From NCBI GenBank assembly GCA_046328715.1, contig JAXLWB010000056.1, positions 1 to 64,000 of the forward strand: DNA of 64,000 nt, read 5' to 3'. The translations under genes were made by a program, and so were the position numbers. Shown piece after piece: positions 8,204 through 17,016 of this stretch (position 1 is the stretch's first letter; each line of letters opens with the position of its first letter). The notes under the pieces are model-generated. The model saw only the letters and a list, made by a program, of their open reading frames with translations. It searched no databases and was not told the origin of the DNA. This DNA comes from JAXLWB01 sp046328715. GTDB taxonomy: Bacteria; Chloroflexota; Anaerolineae; Caldilineales; Caldilineaceae.

Positions 8204-11047
8204 TCATAATTCCAGCACTCGCCATAAGGTCAGTGAACAGGCAGCGCTATCGACCACGCTGAGATAGGTTTGCCCTTCAATCACGGCGGCGGCTACTCCT
8301 GTAGGCACGGCATGTTGACCACTCAATTGCCGCAGCGGTTGCCCTGTCGAAGCGAAGTAGAGGATCTGCCCTCGCCCTGGATCGCTTACAAAGAAGCTAC
8401 CACTCGGAAGCACCGCCATTTGTGGGCCATCCAACGTATTGTTAAAAGAAAGTGCGCCCAGGCTACCAAGTGTGCCCAAATTCCAAATTCGTCCATTTTC
8501 CGCCGAGACTGCCCACCAGATATTGTTGAGCGCCATTGCATCAACCGGTTGACCTCGGCCCAACGCTTTGTCCATGCCGCCAAACTCGCCGACCATTTCC
8601 CCAGCACCGTTCAGTACCACGACTCGTGCACCACCCGTATCCGCCACCAGGATCAGCCCCATCGTATCGACGGCTAGCCCGCGCGGACGGTAGAAACTGG
8701 TACTTAGCGGCAGTTGCGTAATAGCACCAGAAGTTGAATCCAAGCGCAGAACGCTATTTTGCATAGCATCAAGTACAAGCAATGTGCCAGATGGTTCGAC
8801 TGCAACATCCACTGGTCCTTCAAACAGATCCGATGGATAGGCTTGCAACACTTCACCCGCCAGCGAATAGACCATAATGCGTCGATTTTCCGTATCGGCA
8901 ACAAAAATGCGCCGACTGGCCAGATCGATTGCCGCTCCATGTGGGTGATTGAGTTGTCCATTACCTGTGCCACAACCAGCACTCGTTTGCCACGCTTTTT
9001 CCACAACCAGCGGTGGCGGCGCAAAGGTGGGCGGCTGCAACGAAGCTTGCCACAGATCGATGCTTGTCGTCAAGGCAAAATTGTCAACTGAACCCAAGCG
9101 TTCATCGGCCAAAGGAAGCGACTGTCCCGACGGCAACGGCGGTTGATCGGCCAGATCCTCCGTCGGATGAAGAAATTGGCTGGACAAGGGTGCCGCTCCA
9201 CTACCCGGCACTTGCCAATAGAGATGCAAGGGTTCCAACGGTGTTTTGGGCGTATAACGAATCTCTAACGAGTGCCATCCTCGCTCCAGGTAAAGAGCGC
9301 CTTCATGTAACGTGTTGGTCACCTCATTTTGTGTAGTTTCGCCTGCGGGCGTGGGAGCGATCACCTGTATTCCATCAACCATCATTGTGACAATTCCATC
9401 CGCCACGATGCCAAGCAGCGTTTCACCGCTGCGCACCGCAGCCACCTTGCCACGCCACAACACCGTATAAGGCTGCGGAAAATCAGCAGGATAGCCAGGC
9501 AAGGGATCGACTCGCTGCGCTAGCGCCATGCCCTGCGGCTGATCGCCAACATAGTAGGTGGCGCTTAGTCCGATCAAGGGCATCGGCTGTTGTGCAGCCA
9601 GCGCATCGGGCGTCACACGCAATACACTGAAAAGAACGGCTCCTTCGCTACCGCGCTGATCTTCACGCTGCGCCAGGGGATAGAGTTGTTGGAGCAAGCT
9701 CAGCAAAGCTACATCCTCAATCGGCACAAGGAAGAGCATCTCTCCTGAATTTGCGCCAAGAATGGGCAGCGCAGAGGGATCGATTGGGCTTACCCGGTCT
9801 GTTTGCAATAGTTGTCCAGCCAAAAGGCGAGCAGCCGGATCATAGCGCAAGCTGGGCGGCGCAAAGAAGTAAGTTTGCGCTTCGTTCGACTGGTGCTCGA
9901 GCAAATAGCGGGCCATTGCGCCGTTGGTGGCATTGGCTTCGCTAGTGCGCAACGTATCTAACTGGTCGATCAGGTGCAGGGTTGCTCGTCCATTGAACAA
10001 AAAGAGCACGATCAGGGAGGCAGATAATGCGCTGGCTGGCTTCAACAGCGGCTGCCAGGAAGTCGAAAGCGTCGTGATCAATTCATCTATGGCTAGGGTT
10101 GCCCATACAAATAGCAGTGGCAGCAATGTCGTAAGTGGCAATATCTCCTGCCACACCGCCGCACCAAGCACCAAGGATGCAACCACGATCAACGCAAAGT
10201 TCAAGCGGCGTATACGTCCCAACGCCACACCTAACCCACAAAGCGCCAATGCGGCCACCAACGGTGCCAACAAGGGCAAGTTGACGAAGGGCGAAGCGAG
10301 ATCGTTGGTGGAAGCGTGGAAAAGAGAGTTAAGAAATTGCGGATTTTGGATTGCGGATTGCGGATTGGTGATCGTAGCGACGTTACGAAGTTCAATAAAA
10401 AGAAGGGATAGGGAAAGAATAAAACCGAATCCCGACCACAAGGAACGTTTTTGTGAAAGTGCCAGCGTACTCCACAGTATCAGCAGGATCGCTAGCAGTA
10501 GTACATTAGCAGGATCGGCGCTGCGGCTCAGCCAAAGGTGCCAGGGTGAGATTGCCAACAACAATGTGCCAAGCAACGCGCCATCTGGGCTGGTGATCTG
10601 ACGGGCCAGTCCATAGAAGGCAAGGACACTTGCACTGCCAATCAGCACACCTGCCAAACGCAAACTAAACAGCCCATCTTGGGTCATCTGCCAAAACCAG
10701 GCCGCCAACCAGTTCTGCAAGCCGCTTCCAGCACCTACATCGGCCAGTTGCAACGCCCGTGTACATTCCTCGCCGATACAATCTGCCGGCAGATCGGTGA
10801 GTCGCCAAAAACGCAGAGCGACAGCGAGCAGGTAAACGAGGAGAAAGAGTATTGGGGATTGCAGATTGGAGATTGCGGATTGTGAAATGCGGGAAGGCGA
10901 TGATTGCGTGTAAAATAGGGCGGCAAAGCTGGCAAGTAGCAAGCTGTCGCGCAGCGCATAGATGGTTACGTCCGCAGTATCGGCAATGTGCGCAAAGGCA
11001 AGCCAGGCTATACCCAGCGCAACTAGCAAAATTGTAAGTTTACGCAT
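8204..11047 (-). CDS. GT39/PMT-like polytopic membrane glycosyltransferase fused to PA14-like and NHL propeller domains
   Basis: A 947-residue protein. The first ~380 residues are polytopic and carry ArnT/PMT-like features: an acidic loop motif in DLPADCIGEE after the second membrane segment, and ISPWHLWLSRS. A middle domain (about 540-650) with AVRSGETLLGIVADG and WHSLEIRYTP looks like a PA14/beta-sandwich module. Residues ~690-947 hold NHL-type repeats (FVADTENRRIMVYS, LILVADTGGARVVVLN, FFVSDPGRGQILYF). It may glycosylate or sense an extracytoplasmic substrate. In-frame AATCCGC-type repeats encode parts of loops near residues 55-67 and 225-240. A TATAAT box 8 bases before the ATG suggests a leaderless transcript. 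Confidence 0.8.
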   Translation of the reverse strand: MRKLTILLVALGIAWLAFAHIADTADVTIYALRDSLLLASFAALFYTQSSPSRISQSAISNLQSPILFLLVYLLAVALRFWRLTDLPADCIGEECTRALQLADVGAGSGLQNWLAAWFWQMTQDGLFSLRLAGVLIGSASVLAFYGLARQITSPDGALLGTLLLAISPWHLWLSRSADPANVLLLAILLILWSTLALSQKRSLWSGFGFILSLSLLFIELRNVATITNPQSAIQNPQFLNSLFHASTNDLASPFVNLPLLAPLVAALALCGLGVALGRIRRLNFALIVVASLVLGAAVWQEILPLTTLLPLLFVWATLAIDELITTLSTSWQPLLKPASALSASLIVLFLFNGRATLHLIDQLDTLRTSEANATNGAMARYLLEHQSNEAQTYFFAPPSLRYDPAARLLAGQLLQTDRVSPIDPSALPILGANSGEMLFLVPIEDVALLSLLQQLYPLAQREDQRGSEGAVLFSVLRVTPDALAAQQPMPLIGLSATYYVGDQPQGMALAQRVDPLPGYPADFPQPYTVLWRGKVAAVRSGETLLGIVADGIVTMMVDGIQVIAPTPAGETTQNEVTNTLHEGALYLERGWHSLEIRYTPKTPLEPLHLYWQVPGSGAAPLSSQFLHPTEDLADQPPLPSGQSLPLADERLGSVDNFALTTSIDLWQASLQPPTFAPPPLVVEKAWQTSAGCGTGNGQLNHPHGAAIDLASRRIFVADTENRRIMVYSLAGEVLQAYPSDLFEGPVDVAVEPSGTLLVLDAMQNSVLRLDSTSGAITQLPLSTSFYRPRGLAVDTMGLILVADTGGARVVVLNGAGEMVGEFGGMDKALGRGQPVDAMALNNIWWAVSAENGRIWNLGTLGSLGALSFNNTLDGPQMAVLPSGSFFVSDPGRGQILYFASTGQPLRQLSGQHAVPTGVAAAVIEGQTYLSVVDSAACSLTLWRVLEL
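10335..10369. repeat. GGATTGCG word repeat inside the GT39-like gene
   Basis: Three to four copies of GATTGCG/GATTTTG are read on the minus strand as N-P-Q rich peptide in the GT39-like protein. These are the reverse complement of the AATCCGC words seen at 1770-1804. Confidence 0.8.
10851..10890. repeat. Second word repeat inside the GT39-like gene
   Basis: Near-tandem words GGATTGCA, GATTGGA and GATTGCG encode the stretch SQSAISNLQSPI between the second and third hydrophobic segments of the GT39-like protein. The length keeps the frame open. Confidence 0.75.
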
Positions 11048-11055
11048 GATCAGGA

Positions 11056-11061
11056 ATTATA
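11056..11061 (-). promoter_or_regulatory. -10 box (TATAAT) for the GT39-like gene
   Basis: On the minus strand a perfect TATAAT ends eight bases before the ATG at 11047, so transcription would start at or next to the start codon. There is no Shine-Dalgarno sequence in the gap. This is read as a leaderless gene. Confidence 0.5.
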
Positions 11062-11106
11062 ATACCTGTCATGCAGAAGTGGAGATTTGTGGGGGAGAGT
11101 TGCAAA

Positions 11107-11150
11107 GTTGCAGAGTGGCAAAGTGAATTTTTACTTTGCCACTCTGCAAC
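11107..11150. repeat. Perfect 18-bp hairpin of TTGCAGAG/GGCAAAG words
   Basis: GTTGCAGAGTGGCAAAGT at 11107-11124 is followed after an 8-base loop by its exact reverse complement at 11133-11150. It lies in the 5' leader of the YdeI-like gene. A related word string (TTTGCCAC, CACTCTGCAAC) is at 47463-47495. Confidence 0.85.
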
Positions 11151-11176
11151 TTTTCCCCTTTTTAAGAGGTCTTTTC

Positions 11177-11752
11177 ATGAACCCAACCTTTTTTGCAACA
11201 CCCGATGAGTTCCGTGCCTGGTTGATGGCAAACCACGATAAGGAGCAGGAGCTTTGGGTAGGTTACTATAAGAAAGAGAGTGGTAAGCCAAGCATAACCA
11301 GGTCAGAATCAGTCGATCAGGCGCTCTGCTTTGGCTGGATCGACGGCATCCGCAAAAGTGTGAATAGCGAAAGTTATATGAATCGCTTTACGCCGCGCAA
11401 AGCCAGCAGCAATTGGAGTGAAGTCAACATCAAAAAGGTTGCCGAACTAACGGCTCAGGGATTGATGCATCCAGCCGGGATCAAAGTCTTTGAAACACGC
11501 AAAGAGGCGAAGGCGGGCACCTACTCTTATGAGCGACGTAAAGAGGCACAACTCAGCCCCGAAGAAGAATCGGAATTTCGTGCGAATTTTGCGGCGTGGG
11601 CTTATTTTCAATCAAAACCGCCATCCTATCGTGAACCTGCCATCTGGTGGGTTGTCAGCGCCAAGCGAGTCGAAACACGCCAACGCCGGCTACAAACTCT
11701 CATTCAGGGTTCGGAAGCAGGACAGACGATTGCTCCGTTGGCGCAACGGTAG
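11177..11752 (+). CDS. YdeI/OmpD-associated family protein
   Basis: A 191-residue protein of the YdeI/OmpD-associated family, which in enterobacteria is linked to polymyxin and bacteriocin tolerance. Recognisable parts are FATPDEFRAWLMANH near the start, ELWVGYYKKESGKPS, the conserved ALCFGWIDGIRK, and the tail PPSYREPAIWWVVSAKR. Start ATG 11177 is preceded by AAGAGG at a good distance. An upstream in-frame start would read through the hairpin at 11107-11150 and was rejected. The molecular activity of the family is not established. Confidence 0.85.
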   Translation: MNPTFFATPDEFRAWLMANHDKEQELWVGYYKKESGKPSITRSESVDQALCFGWIDGIRKSVNSESYMNRFTPRKASSNWSEVNIKKVAELTAQGLMHPAGIKVFETRKEAKAGTYSYERRKEAQLSPEEESEFRANFAAWAYFQSKPPSYREPAIWWVVSAKRVETRQRRLQTLIQGSEAGQTIAPLAQR

Positions 11753-11754
11753 CA

Positions 11755-12891
11755 TCATACTTGTGTAGCAACTTGAGGCAATGGAAGCGTGACAACAAAT
11801 TCTTCGCCCTCTTCGGAAAATTCTACGGTTTGGTTAAGTTTCCTCGCCTCTTGCCAGACCATGGGCAGACCTCGTCCAAGCTTGTCAACATATCCTAGGT
11901 TCTCCATCAAACGTACCAGAACTGGATTGCGGGCAAAACTGGTGCCAACTGGCAATTTTTCCAATCTGACCGTGTTTGGCAATCTTCCGGGACTACGAAC
12001 TTCTAAACGGTTCTGGAAAAGCAAAACCCGAATATTAGAGCCAGTAATGCTGTAGTTACGATGAACACAGGCATTGACAAGTAATTCGCGAAAAACCCGG
12101 TCAGGATAATGCTGGGCTTCCACACGCCTTGCACCTTGAATCGTCGATGCAATGGGAAGGTTCGATTTGATGGCTGCTAGACCATTTTCTACCTGACGAG
12201 GAAGCGCACTACGGATATTTTGTTTATCAAGCAGATCAGCGGTAATCTCGTCTCCTGCGAAATGGGCGAAGTCAATGCCACTTTGCGGCAACAGACGTTC
12301 TGGGGCTAGCCCGAAGACCAGCATCCCGGCAATGGTTGGTTTGCTATTTTCCCCTACCAAATCGGCAGCACTCATGAGGCGCAGTCGTTCGGATTCAGGT
12401 TCATCGAAAAATGAAATGTTATAGCGTGTAAAGTATTCTCCGATCTGCCCTATATCCAAGTCAGTAATTTTCGCTCGCTCTACTTCAACCACATCGTAGT
12501 GAACTGCGCCAGATGCTTGAAAGAGACGAATTAACTCTTCACGTGAAGCCACCCGCTTAGTACTGCCAACCCGGATATAATAACGATTTCGACTTGTATA
12601 ATAGGGCTTGTCTTTCCCTCCAGGAACAGTTACTTTAGCAATCCGCTTGCTGTCTTCCTCAAATTCTTCATAACGAACAATAATCGGTGGGATACAAGCG
12701 GTTCGACAGAGATTCATAACATCTTCTTCATAGGAACGAGACAAACCAGAAACGGTACCATCATCCTCAATCCCAAGCCAGAGTTCGCCTCCATCGCTAT
12801 TGGCGAATGCGACAATCTCGTCTGCTAGGTCAGCCGCTTTTACCGATTCGGATTTGAATTCGATGTACTGACTTTCAAGGGTTGGAATCAT
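11755..12891 (-). CDS. AlbA_2-domain / RecG-like putative transcriptional regulator
   Basis: A 378-residue protein with an N-terminal Schlafen AlbA_2 domain (ESQYIEFKSES, EIVAFANSDGGELWLGI) and a C-terminal HATPase_c_4-type region (ELLVNACVHRNYSI, RLEVRSPGRLP, LGRGLPMVW). Such proteins are annotated as ATP-binding regulators or RecG-related, though they lack helicase motifs. Its ATG overlaps the TGA of the upstream LutB-like gene (ATGA), so the two are translationally coupled; a regulatory link with that oxidoreductase is an inference. A paralogue with an added winged helix is at 47497-48903. Confidence 0.86.
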   Translation of the reverse strand: MIPTLESQYIEFKSESVKAADLADEIVAFANSDGGELWLGIEDDGTVSGLSRSYEEDVMNLCRTACIPPIIVRYEEFEEDSKRIAKVTVPGGKDKPYYTSRNRYYIRVGSTKRVASREELIRLFQASGAVHYDVVEVERAKITDLDIGQIGEYFTRYNISFFDEPESERLRLMSAADLVGENSKPTIAGMLVFGLAPERLLPQSGIDFAHFAGDEITADLLDKQNIRSALPRQVENGLAAIKSNLPIASTIQGARRVEAQHYPDRVFRELLVNACVHRNYSITGSNIRVLLFQNRLEVRSPGRLPNTVRLEKLPVGTSFARNPVLVRLMENLGYVDKLGRGLPMVWQEARKLNQTVEFSEEGEEFVVTLPLPQVATQV

Positions 12892-14309
12892 TTACTTCTC
12901 TCCCGCCACCGTTCCCGAAAACTTTTCTTGGCAAACGGCGGGAAGTTCCGGCTATCGGTCCAGCCAGAAAGCGGCGGTGGCATCAATTTGATATTGCCGC
13001 CACTAAAGCCCGCCAATAGATTGCTCCCCATACTAGCAAACTTACCTGCCAGCTCATAACGGCCACGACTCTTCATCGTTTCGACAAAGCCACGCATCGC
13101 CTGAGCATCAACCCAGGCATTCTCACCCTCTTCCACCTGTTCTGCGCGCAGGTCGAGCAAGAGACGAGGCAGGTCGATTTTGACCGGGCAGGCTTCACGA
13201 CAGGCACCGCACAGGCTGCTGGCGTGGGGCAATTTGTTCTCATCGGTGACTTTCATGTGCAACAGCGGACTGATCACAGCGCCGATTGGACCACTGTAGG
13301 TGCTGCCATAGGCGTGACCACCAATTTCGCGATAGACCGGGCAAACATTGAGACAGGCACCACAGCGAATACACATCAGCGCCTCGCCATAGCCGTTGGC
13401 GAGCATCTCCGTACGCCCATTGTCCATCAGGATGACGTGAAACTCATCCGGGCCGTCAGCATCACCTGGGCGGCGCGGACCGCTGGTCATCGAGAGATAA
13501 ACGCTGGTTTGCTGGCCAGTGGCGCTGCGACAGAGTGCTTGATACTGGAGAAAAGCATCTTCAACTGTCGGCACTAGCTTTTCAATGCCCATCACCACCA
13601 CATAGACACGCGGCATCGAGGAAGTCATGCGTCCGTTGCCTTCGTTGGTGACGATGCAGCAGGTGCCAGTTTCGGCAATCGCGAAGTTGCAGCCGCTGAT
13701 GCCCATGTCGGCGGCCAAAAACTCCTGGCGCAAAACCGAGCGTGCCATCGCACACATCACTTCGGCGTCGAGCGTGGGCGGCATATCAAGCTCGCGCCGG
13801 AAGATCTCGGCGACATCCTCAATGCGCTTGTGAATGATCGGGGCGACGATGTGGCTGGGCGGCTCTTTGTTGAGTTGGATGATGTATTCGCCCAGGTCGG
13901 TCTCCACGACCTTCATGCCCGCCTCTTCGATGGCATGGTTGAGGTGCGTTTCCTCCGTCGCCATCGACTTGGCCTTGACGACCTTTTGCACATTGGCTTT
14001 ACGAGCAATGTCCAACACAATGCGATTAAGCTCAGCACCGTCGGTTGCCCAATGTACCTGCGCCCCGTTGGCCATGAGATTGCTCTCCAACGTTTCGAGC
14101 AGATCGGGCAGGTTGCGCAGCACATATTCCTTCATCTGCCGCACCTGATCGCGCAGCCGTTGCCCATCAATAGCTGTCATCGAAGCAACCCGCCGCGAGC
14201 TCATCGAACTCATCGAACGGTTGAGCGCCGTCTTGAGAAATTTATTATTGAGCGCATCATGGATGCGCTCTTTATAGGGGGCATGTAGATTTACAGGTGA
14301 ATTACTCAT
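12888..14309 (-). CDS. LutB/LldF-like iron-sulfur oxidoreductase subunit
   Basis: A 473-residue protein matching LutB/YkgF in length and domain order. An N-terminal helical region is followed by the LUD domain (GISGCNFAIAETGTC) and two 4Fe-4S clusters (CIRCGACLNVCPVY and CGACREACPVK). In Bacillus and Shewanella, LutB acts with LutA and LutC to oxidise L-lactate to pyruvate; neither partner is visible here, so substrate and electron acceptor are open. ATG 14309 is preferred. The upstream in-frame GTG (14327) lies in a repeated TTCCCACGC sequence. The gene overlaps the following AlbA_2 gene by four bases. Confidence 0.88.
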   Translation of the reverse strand: MSNSPVNLHAPYKERIHDALNNKFLKTALNRSMSSMSSRRVASMTAIDGQRLRDQVRQMKEYVLRNLPDLLETLESNLMANGAQVHWATDGAELNRIVLDIARKANVQKVVKAKSMATEETHLNHAIEEAGMKVVETDLGEYIIQLNKEPPSHIVAPIIHKRIEDVAEIFRRELDMPPTLDAEVMCAMARSVLRQEFLAADMGISGCNFAIAETGTCCIVTNEGNGRMTSSMPRVYVVVMGIEKLVPTVEDAFLQYQALCRSATGQQTSVYLSMTSGPRRPGDADGPDEFHVILMDNGRTEMLANGYGEALMCIRCGACLNVCPVYREIGGHAYGSTYSGPIGAVISPLLHMKVTDENKLPHASSLCGACREACPVKIDLPRLLLDLRAEQVEEGENAWVDAQAMRGFVETMKSRGRYELAGKFASMGSNLLAGFSGGNIKLMPPPLSGWTDSRNFPPFAKKSFRERWRERSK

Positions 14310-14319
14310 ATTTCTTCTC

Positions 14320-14366
14320 GTTCCCACGCTCCCGGCGTGAGAATGCAGTCCAGACGCTCCAGCGTC
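14320..14366. repeat. GTTCCCACGCTCC-type inverted word repeat
   Basis: GTTCCCACGCTCCCGGCGTGAGAA followed by CAGACGCTCCAGCGTCC forms GC-rich imperfect hairpins just upstream of the LutB-like gene. A related stretch, TTCCCACGTTGGAACGTG, is at about 14792-14809. Confidence 0.6.
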
Positions 14367-14390
14367 CCGTGTAGTGACAACGATCGATAG

Positions 14391-14753
14391 CTAAGTAGCT
14401 TGAAATCGCTCTCCATAACAACTCGCCACAACTTCAATCTGCCCAAGGATGTGCCGATTGAAATGAGCAAGCTCCTCCGCTGGTATCCAAAGCTCCTGAT
14501 GCTGACTTGCACCCACCGTCTGCACTTCGTACTGACTAATATAGGCATCATCGACTTCAAACCTGGTTACAAAACCAGCAAATCCAGAGGCTTGATCCTT
14601 GGTATTCCAGTCACGCGCAATTTGCTCCGCATACGCAAAGTTTAATACAGGATAGAAGATCGGTTGATATGGCAACCTTGGCGGAAACGCTTTAAAGCCG
14701 AGGTCGGCGATCAGGCTTAACTCTTTGACTCCAACGGGGCGATAGAGAATCAT
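14391..14753 (-). CDS. ADP-ribosylation/crystallin J1-like small protein
   Basis: A 120-residue protein of the small family often labelled ADP-ribosylation/crystallin J1. Its conserved opening is YRPVGVKELSLI and its core motifs are FPPRLPYQPIFYPVLN, AEQIARDWNTKD, and WIPAEELAHFN near the end. The family name comes from database labels; no ADP-ribosylglycohydrolase metal motif is visible, and function is unknown. ATG 14753 places the conserved start at residue 2. Starting further upstream would overlap the enolase-superfamily gene and add unrelated sequence. Confidence 0.75.
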   Translation of the reverse strand: MILYRPVGVKELSLIADLGFKAFPPRLPYQPIFYPVLNFAYAEQIARDWNTKDQASGFAGFVTRFEVDDAYISQYEVQTVGASQHQELWIPAEELAHFNRHILGQIEVVASCYGERFQAT

Positions 14754-14820
14754 TTTGCAGCTTACTTTCAACGCGTGAGCGTCTCGACTTGGTTCCCACG
14801 TTGGAACGTGTGAACCAGAA

Positions 14821-15942
14821 TTACTGTTTGTTCGAAAATCTCGCAACTGCATCCAAATCCAACTCAATCCCCAACCCAGGACTCGTCGGGATCGCCAACA
14901 TCCCATCTCCATCCAATTGCCAGCCGCCAACCGTCAATTGGTCAATATAAGGAGAGCCGGTGATATATTCCACCAGATCGGTGCCTGGAAATGCCGACGA
15001 AAGATGCAGATCCGCCGCCAGCCCAACCGCAGTGTTCCAGCCGTGGGGGATAAAGCGCACGCCATTTTCCTGTGCCATCCAGCCGATGCGTCGCTCTTCG
15101 CTGATGCCGCCACATTTGGTCACGTCGGGCTGGACGATGTCGAAGGCACCCGCTTGCAGCCAGGGTTGGAAAGCTTGACGACGGGTAAGCACTTCGCCGC
15201 CCGCAATCGGTAGCGGCGCGTTACGCCGCAGTTGGACATAATCTTCCAATGCATCGGGGTGCAGTGCCTCCTCGAACCAGTAGACGTCATACTTGGCCAG
15301 CATGTGGGCTGTGCGCAGGGCCCACTTATAGCCGTTGGTCCAATAGGCATCGCTGCCGCCTGCATCGACCATCAGCAGCGAGTCATTGCCAACCGCCTCA
15401 CGCGCCGCCGCCACAATCGCTTCATCCAGCGCATGGCTAACTCGGCCAAAGGGCCCCCAGCCCATCTTAAAGGCACGGAAGCCCTGCGCCTTGATCGCAA
15501 GTAGATGTTCGCGCAACGGCCCTGGCTGATCCATCAGCAGCGAAGCATAGGGTTTGACCCGTTCCCGATAGCGCCCGCCGAGCAGGCGTCCTACTGGCTG
15601 TCCCGTGGCTTTGCCGAGAATGTCCCACAGTGCAATGTCGATGCCGCTGATCGTGTGCGTGATCGACCCACCCCGCCCCAACCAGAACATGTGCTGATGC
15701 AGTTTCTCACTCACCCGCTCGGGTTCCAGCGCATTTTCGTTGCGGTAAAGCGGCTCTAATACATGCAGCGCCGCTTTGACCAATCCATCATTGGTAAAGA
15801 CACTACCCCAACCGGTGATCCCCTCGTCTGTCTCGACCTTGATCAAGGTATGCACACAATCGTCGGGGCGAATTTCATTGCTCCAACCACCTTCGGGTGT
15901 TTCGCCGATGAGGCCGATGGCGGAAATGTTGGTGATTTTCAT
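14821..15942 (-). CDS. Mandelate racemase/muconate lactonizing enzyme family protein
   Basis: A 373-residue enolase-superfamily enzyme. The capping domain is followed by a barrel with K in FRAFKMGW as probable base, metal-binding Asp in LLMVDAGGSD, Glu in YWFEEALHPD and Glu in IAGGEVL, and a His in RFIPHGWNT. These positions fit acid-sugar dehydratases or racemases that abstract the proton alpha to a carboxylate. GGGAG nine bases before the ATG is a good ribosome site. It lies next to a creatininase-family hydrolase and near a second enolase-superfamily gene, suggesting sugar-acid catabolism. Confidence 0.9.
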   Translation of the reverse strand: MKITNISAIGLIGETPEGGWSNEIRPDDCVHTLIKVETDEGITGWGSVFTNDGLVKAALHVLEPLYRNENALEPERVSEKLHQHMFWLGRGGSITHTISGIDIALWDILGKATGQPVGRLLGGRYRERVKPYASLLMDQPGPLREHLLAIKAQGFRAFKMGWGPFGRVSHALDEAIVAAAREAVGNDSLLMVDAGGSDAYWTNGYKWALRTAHMLAKYDVYWFEEALHPDALEDYVQLRRNAPLPIAGGEVLTRRQAFQPWLQAGAFDIVQPDVTKCGGISEERRIGWMAQENGVRFIPHGWNTAVGLAADLHLSSAFPGTDLVEYITGSPYIDQLTVGGWQLDGDGMLAIPTSPGLGIELDLDAVARFSNKQ

Positions 15943-15959
15943 TGTTAGACTCCCTGTTT

Positions 15960-16083
15960 TTGAAACGTGAGGCGTGAGGCGTGATGCGTGATACGTGAAA
16001 CAACAACGAGATCTGTTCTATTCTTATCGATAGTCGAATGGAGCAGGTCTGCAGTTCACGCATCACGTTTCACGCTTCACTTT
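15960..16083. repeat. Palindromic GTGATGCGTGA-word element
   Basis: The left arm contains near-tandem CGTGAGG, CGTGATG, CGTGATA and CGTGAAA words; the right arm at 16054-16082 is their reverse complement (CACGCATCACGTTTCACG). About 60 bases of unrelated sequence form the loop. A second copy with the same words is at 24268-24382. Confidence 0.85.
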
Positions 16084-16903
16084 ACCATCGGATTTGTTTT
16101 TGTACTGGATTTGTATGTTGATCCGACCGCTCCGCAATCGGCCAGGTGCGCCATTCTTTGACGACTTCGATCAGCCCACTGACAGCACCTTCAAAGATGG
16201 CTTTGCCCTTTTCGGCGGTGGCAGTGGTGGCGTCGCCGTGGACGCCGAGATTGGTCCAGCGTCCCCAGTAATCGTTAAAGCGTACGGGGTTGCTGTAGAC
16301 GCTGTCCGAGCTGACATATTTGCCCATCACGTCGTCGCCTTTGCCCGCTTTGTCCATCTGGACTCGTTCGGGAGCCAGGTGTAGATAGAGCGAAGTCTCA
16401 AATTCGTCGGCGTGGGCCATCACCGCCGTGTCTTTGACTTGGTTGAAGGCTTCCATCGCCAGCGGGAAGTAGCCGAGCGCACCGCAGATCGAATCAGTCT
16501 CCAGCACGGTTTTGCGCGCCACTAGGTCGATCAGCGGCGTGTTGGAGCCGTGACCGTTGACGAGCAAGATCTTCTTGAAGCCATGATAGGCCACGCTTTT
16601 GGTAATGTTGAGGCAAAAGTTGATAAAGACCTCTGGCTCAATGTGAATCGTCCCTGGGAAGTCGATGTGATGCAGATTCAGCCCATAGGAGATCGGCGGC
16701 AGCACCAAAATCTGCTCAGGTGCCCGTCGCCCCGCTTCGAGACAGACCGATTCAGCCAGAAAGACATCGACATCCAGCGGCAGGTGGCGGCCATGTTGTT
16801 CGGTCGATCCTGTAGGCAGAATCACGACCTTTTGCATGGCAATGGCATCGTTCATCTCCGCCCAGGTCAGGCGGTTGTAGCGGTATTCATTTTGGGCGGA
16901 CAT
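16082..16903 (-). CDS. Creatininase family amidohydrolase
   Basis: A 273-residue protein with the creatininase metal-site motifs: E35 and H37 in GSTEQHGRHLPLDVD with Asp at 44/46, then LVNGHGSN with H118. Family members hydrolyse creatinine, formamide intermediates or other cyclic and linear amides using Zn2+ or Mn2+. The substrate here is unknown, but genes on either side encode enolase-superfamily and sulfatase enzymes. AGGATA lies about six bases before ATG 16903. The gene ends inside the right arm of the repeat at 15960-16083. Confidence 0.9.
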   Translation of the reverse strand: MSAQNEYRYNRLTWAEMNDAIAMQKVVILPTGSTEQHGRHLPLDVDVFLAESVCLEAGRRAPEQILVLPPISYGLNLHHIDFPGTIHIEPEVFINFCLNITKSVAYHGFKKILLVNGHGSNTPLIDLVARKTVLETDSICGALGYFPLAMEAFNQVKDTAVMAHADEFETSLYLHLAPERVQMDKAGKGDDVMGKYVSSDSVYSNPVRFNDYWGRWTNLGVHGDATTATAEKGKAIFEGAVSGLIEVVKEWRTWPIAERSDQHTNPVQKQIRW

Positions 16904-17016
16904 AGCGTTATCCTATTCGCTTGGACGTTGAATTGGTTTGGTAACCATGAGTCAGTATAGTATACGGAATAAAGGCGCTTCTGTACAAGTCAAATCAGCA
17001 GACAGGGAATGTGAAG

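Noticed and set aside
14754..14930. N-terminal extension of the crystallin J1-like gene
   Set aside because: The extension overlaps the end of the enolase-superfamily gene and contains Trp-rich nonsense; the family start is the ATG at 14753.
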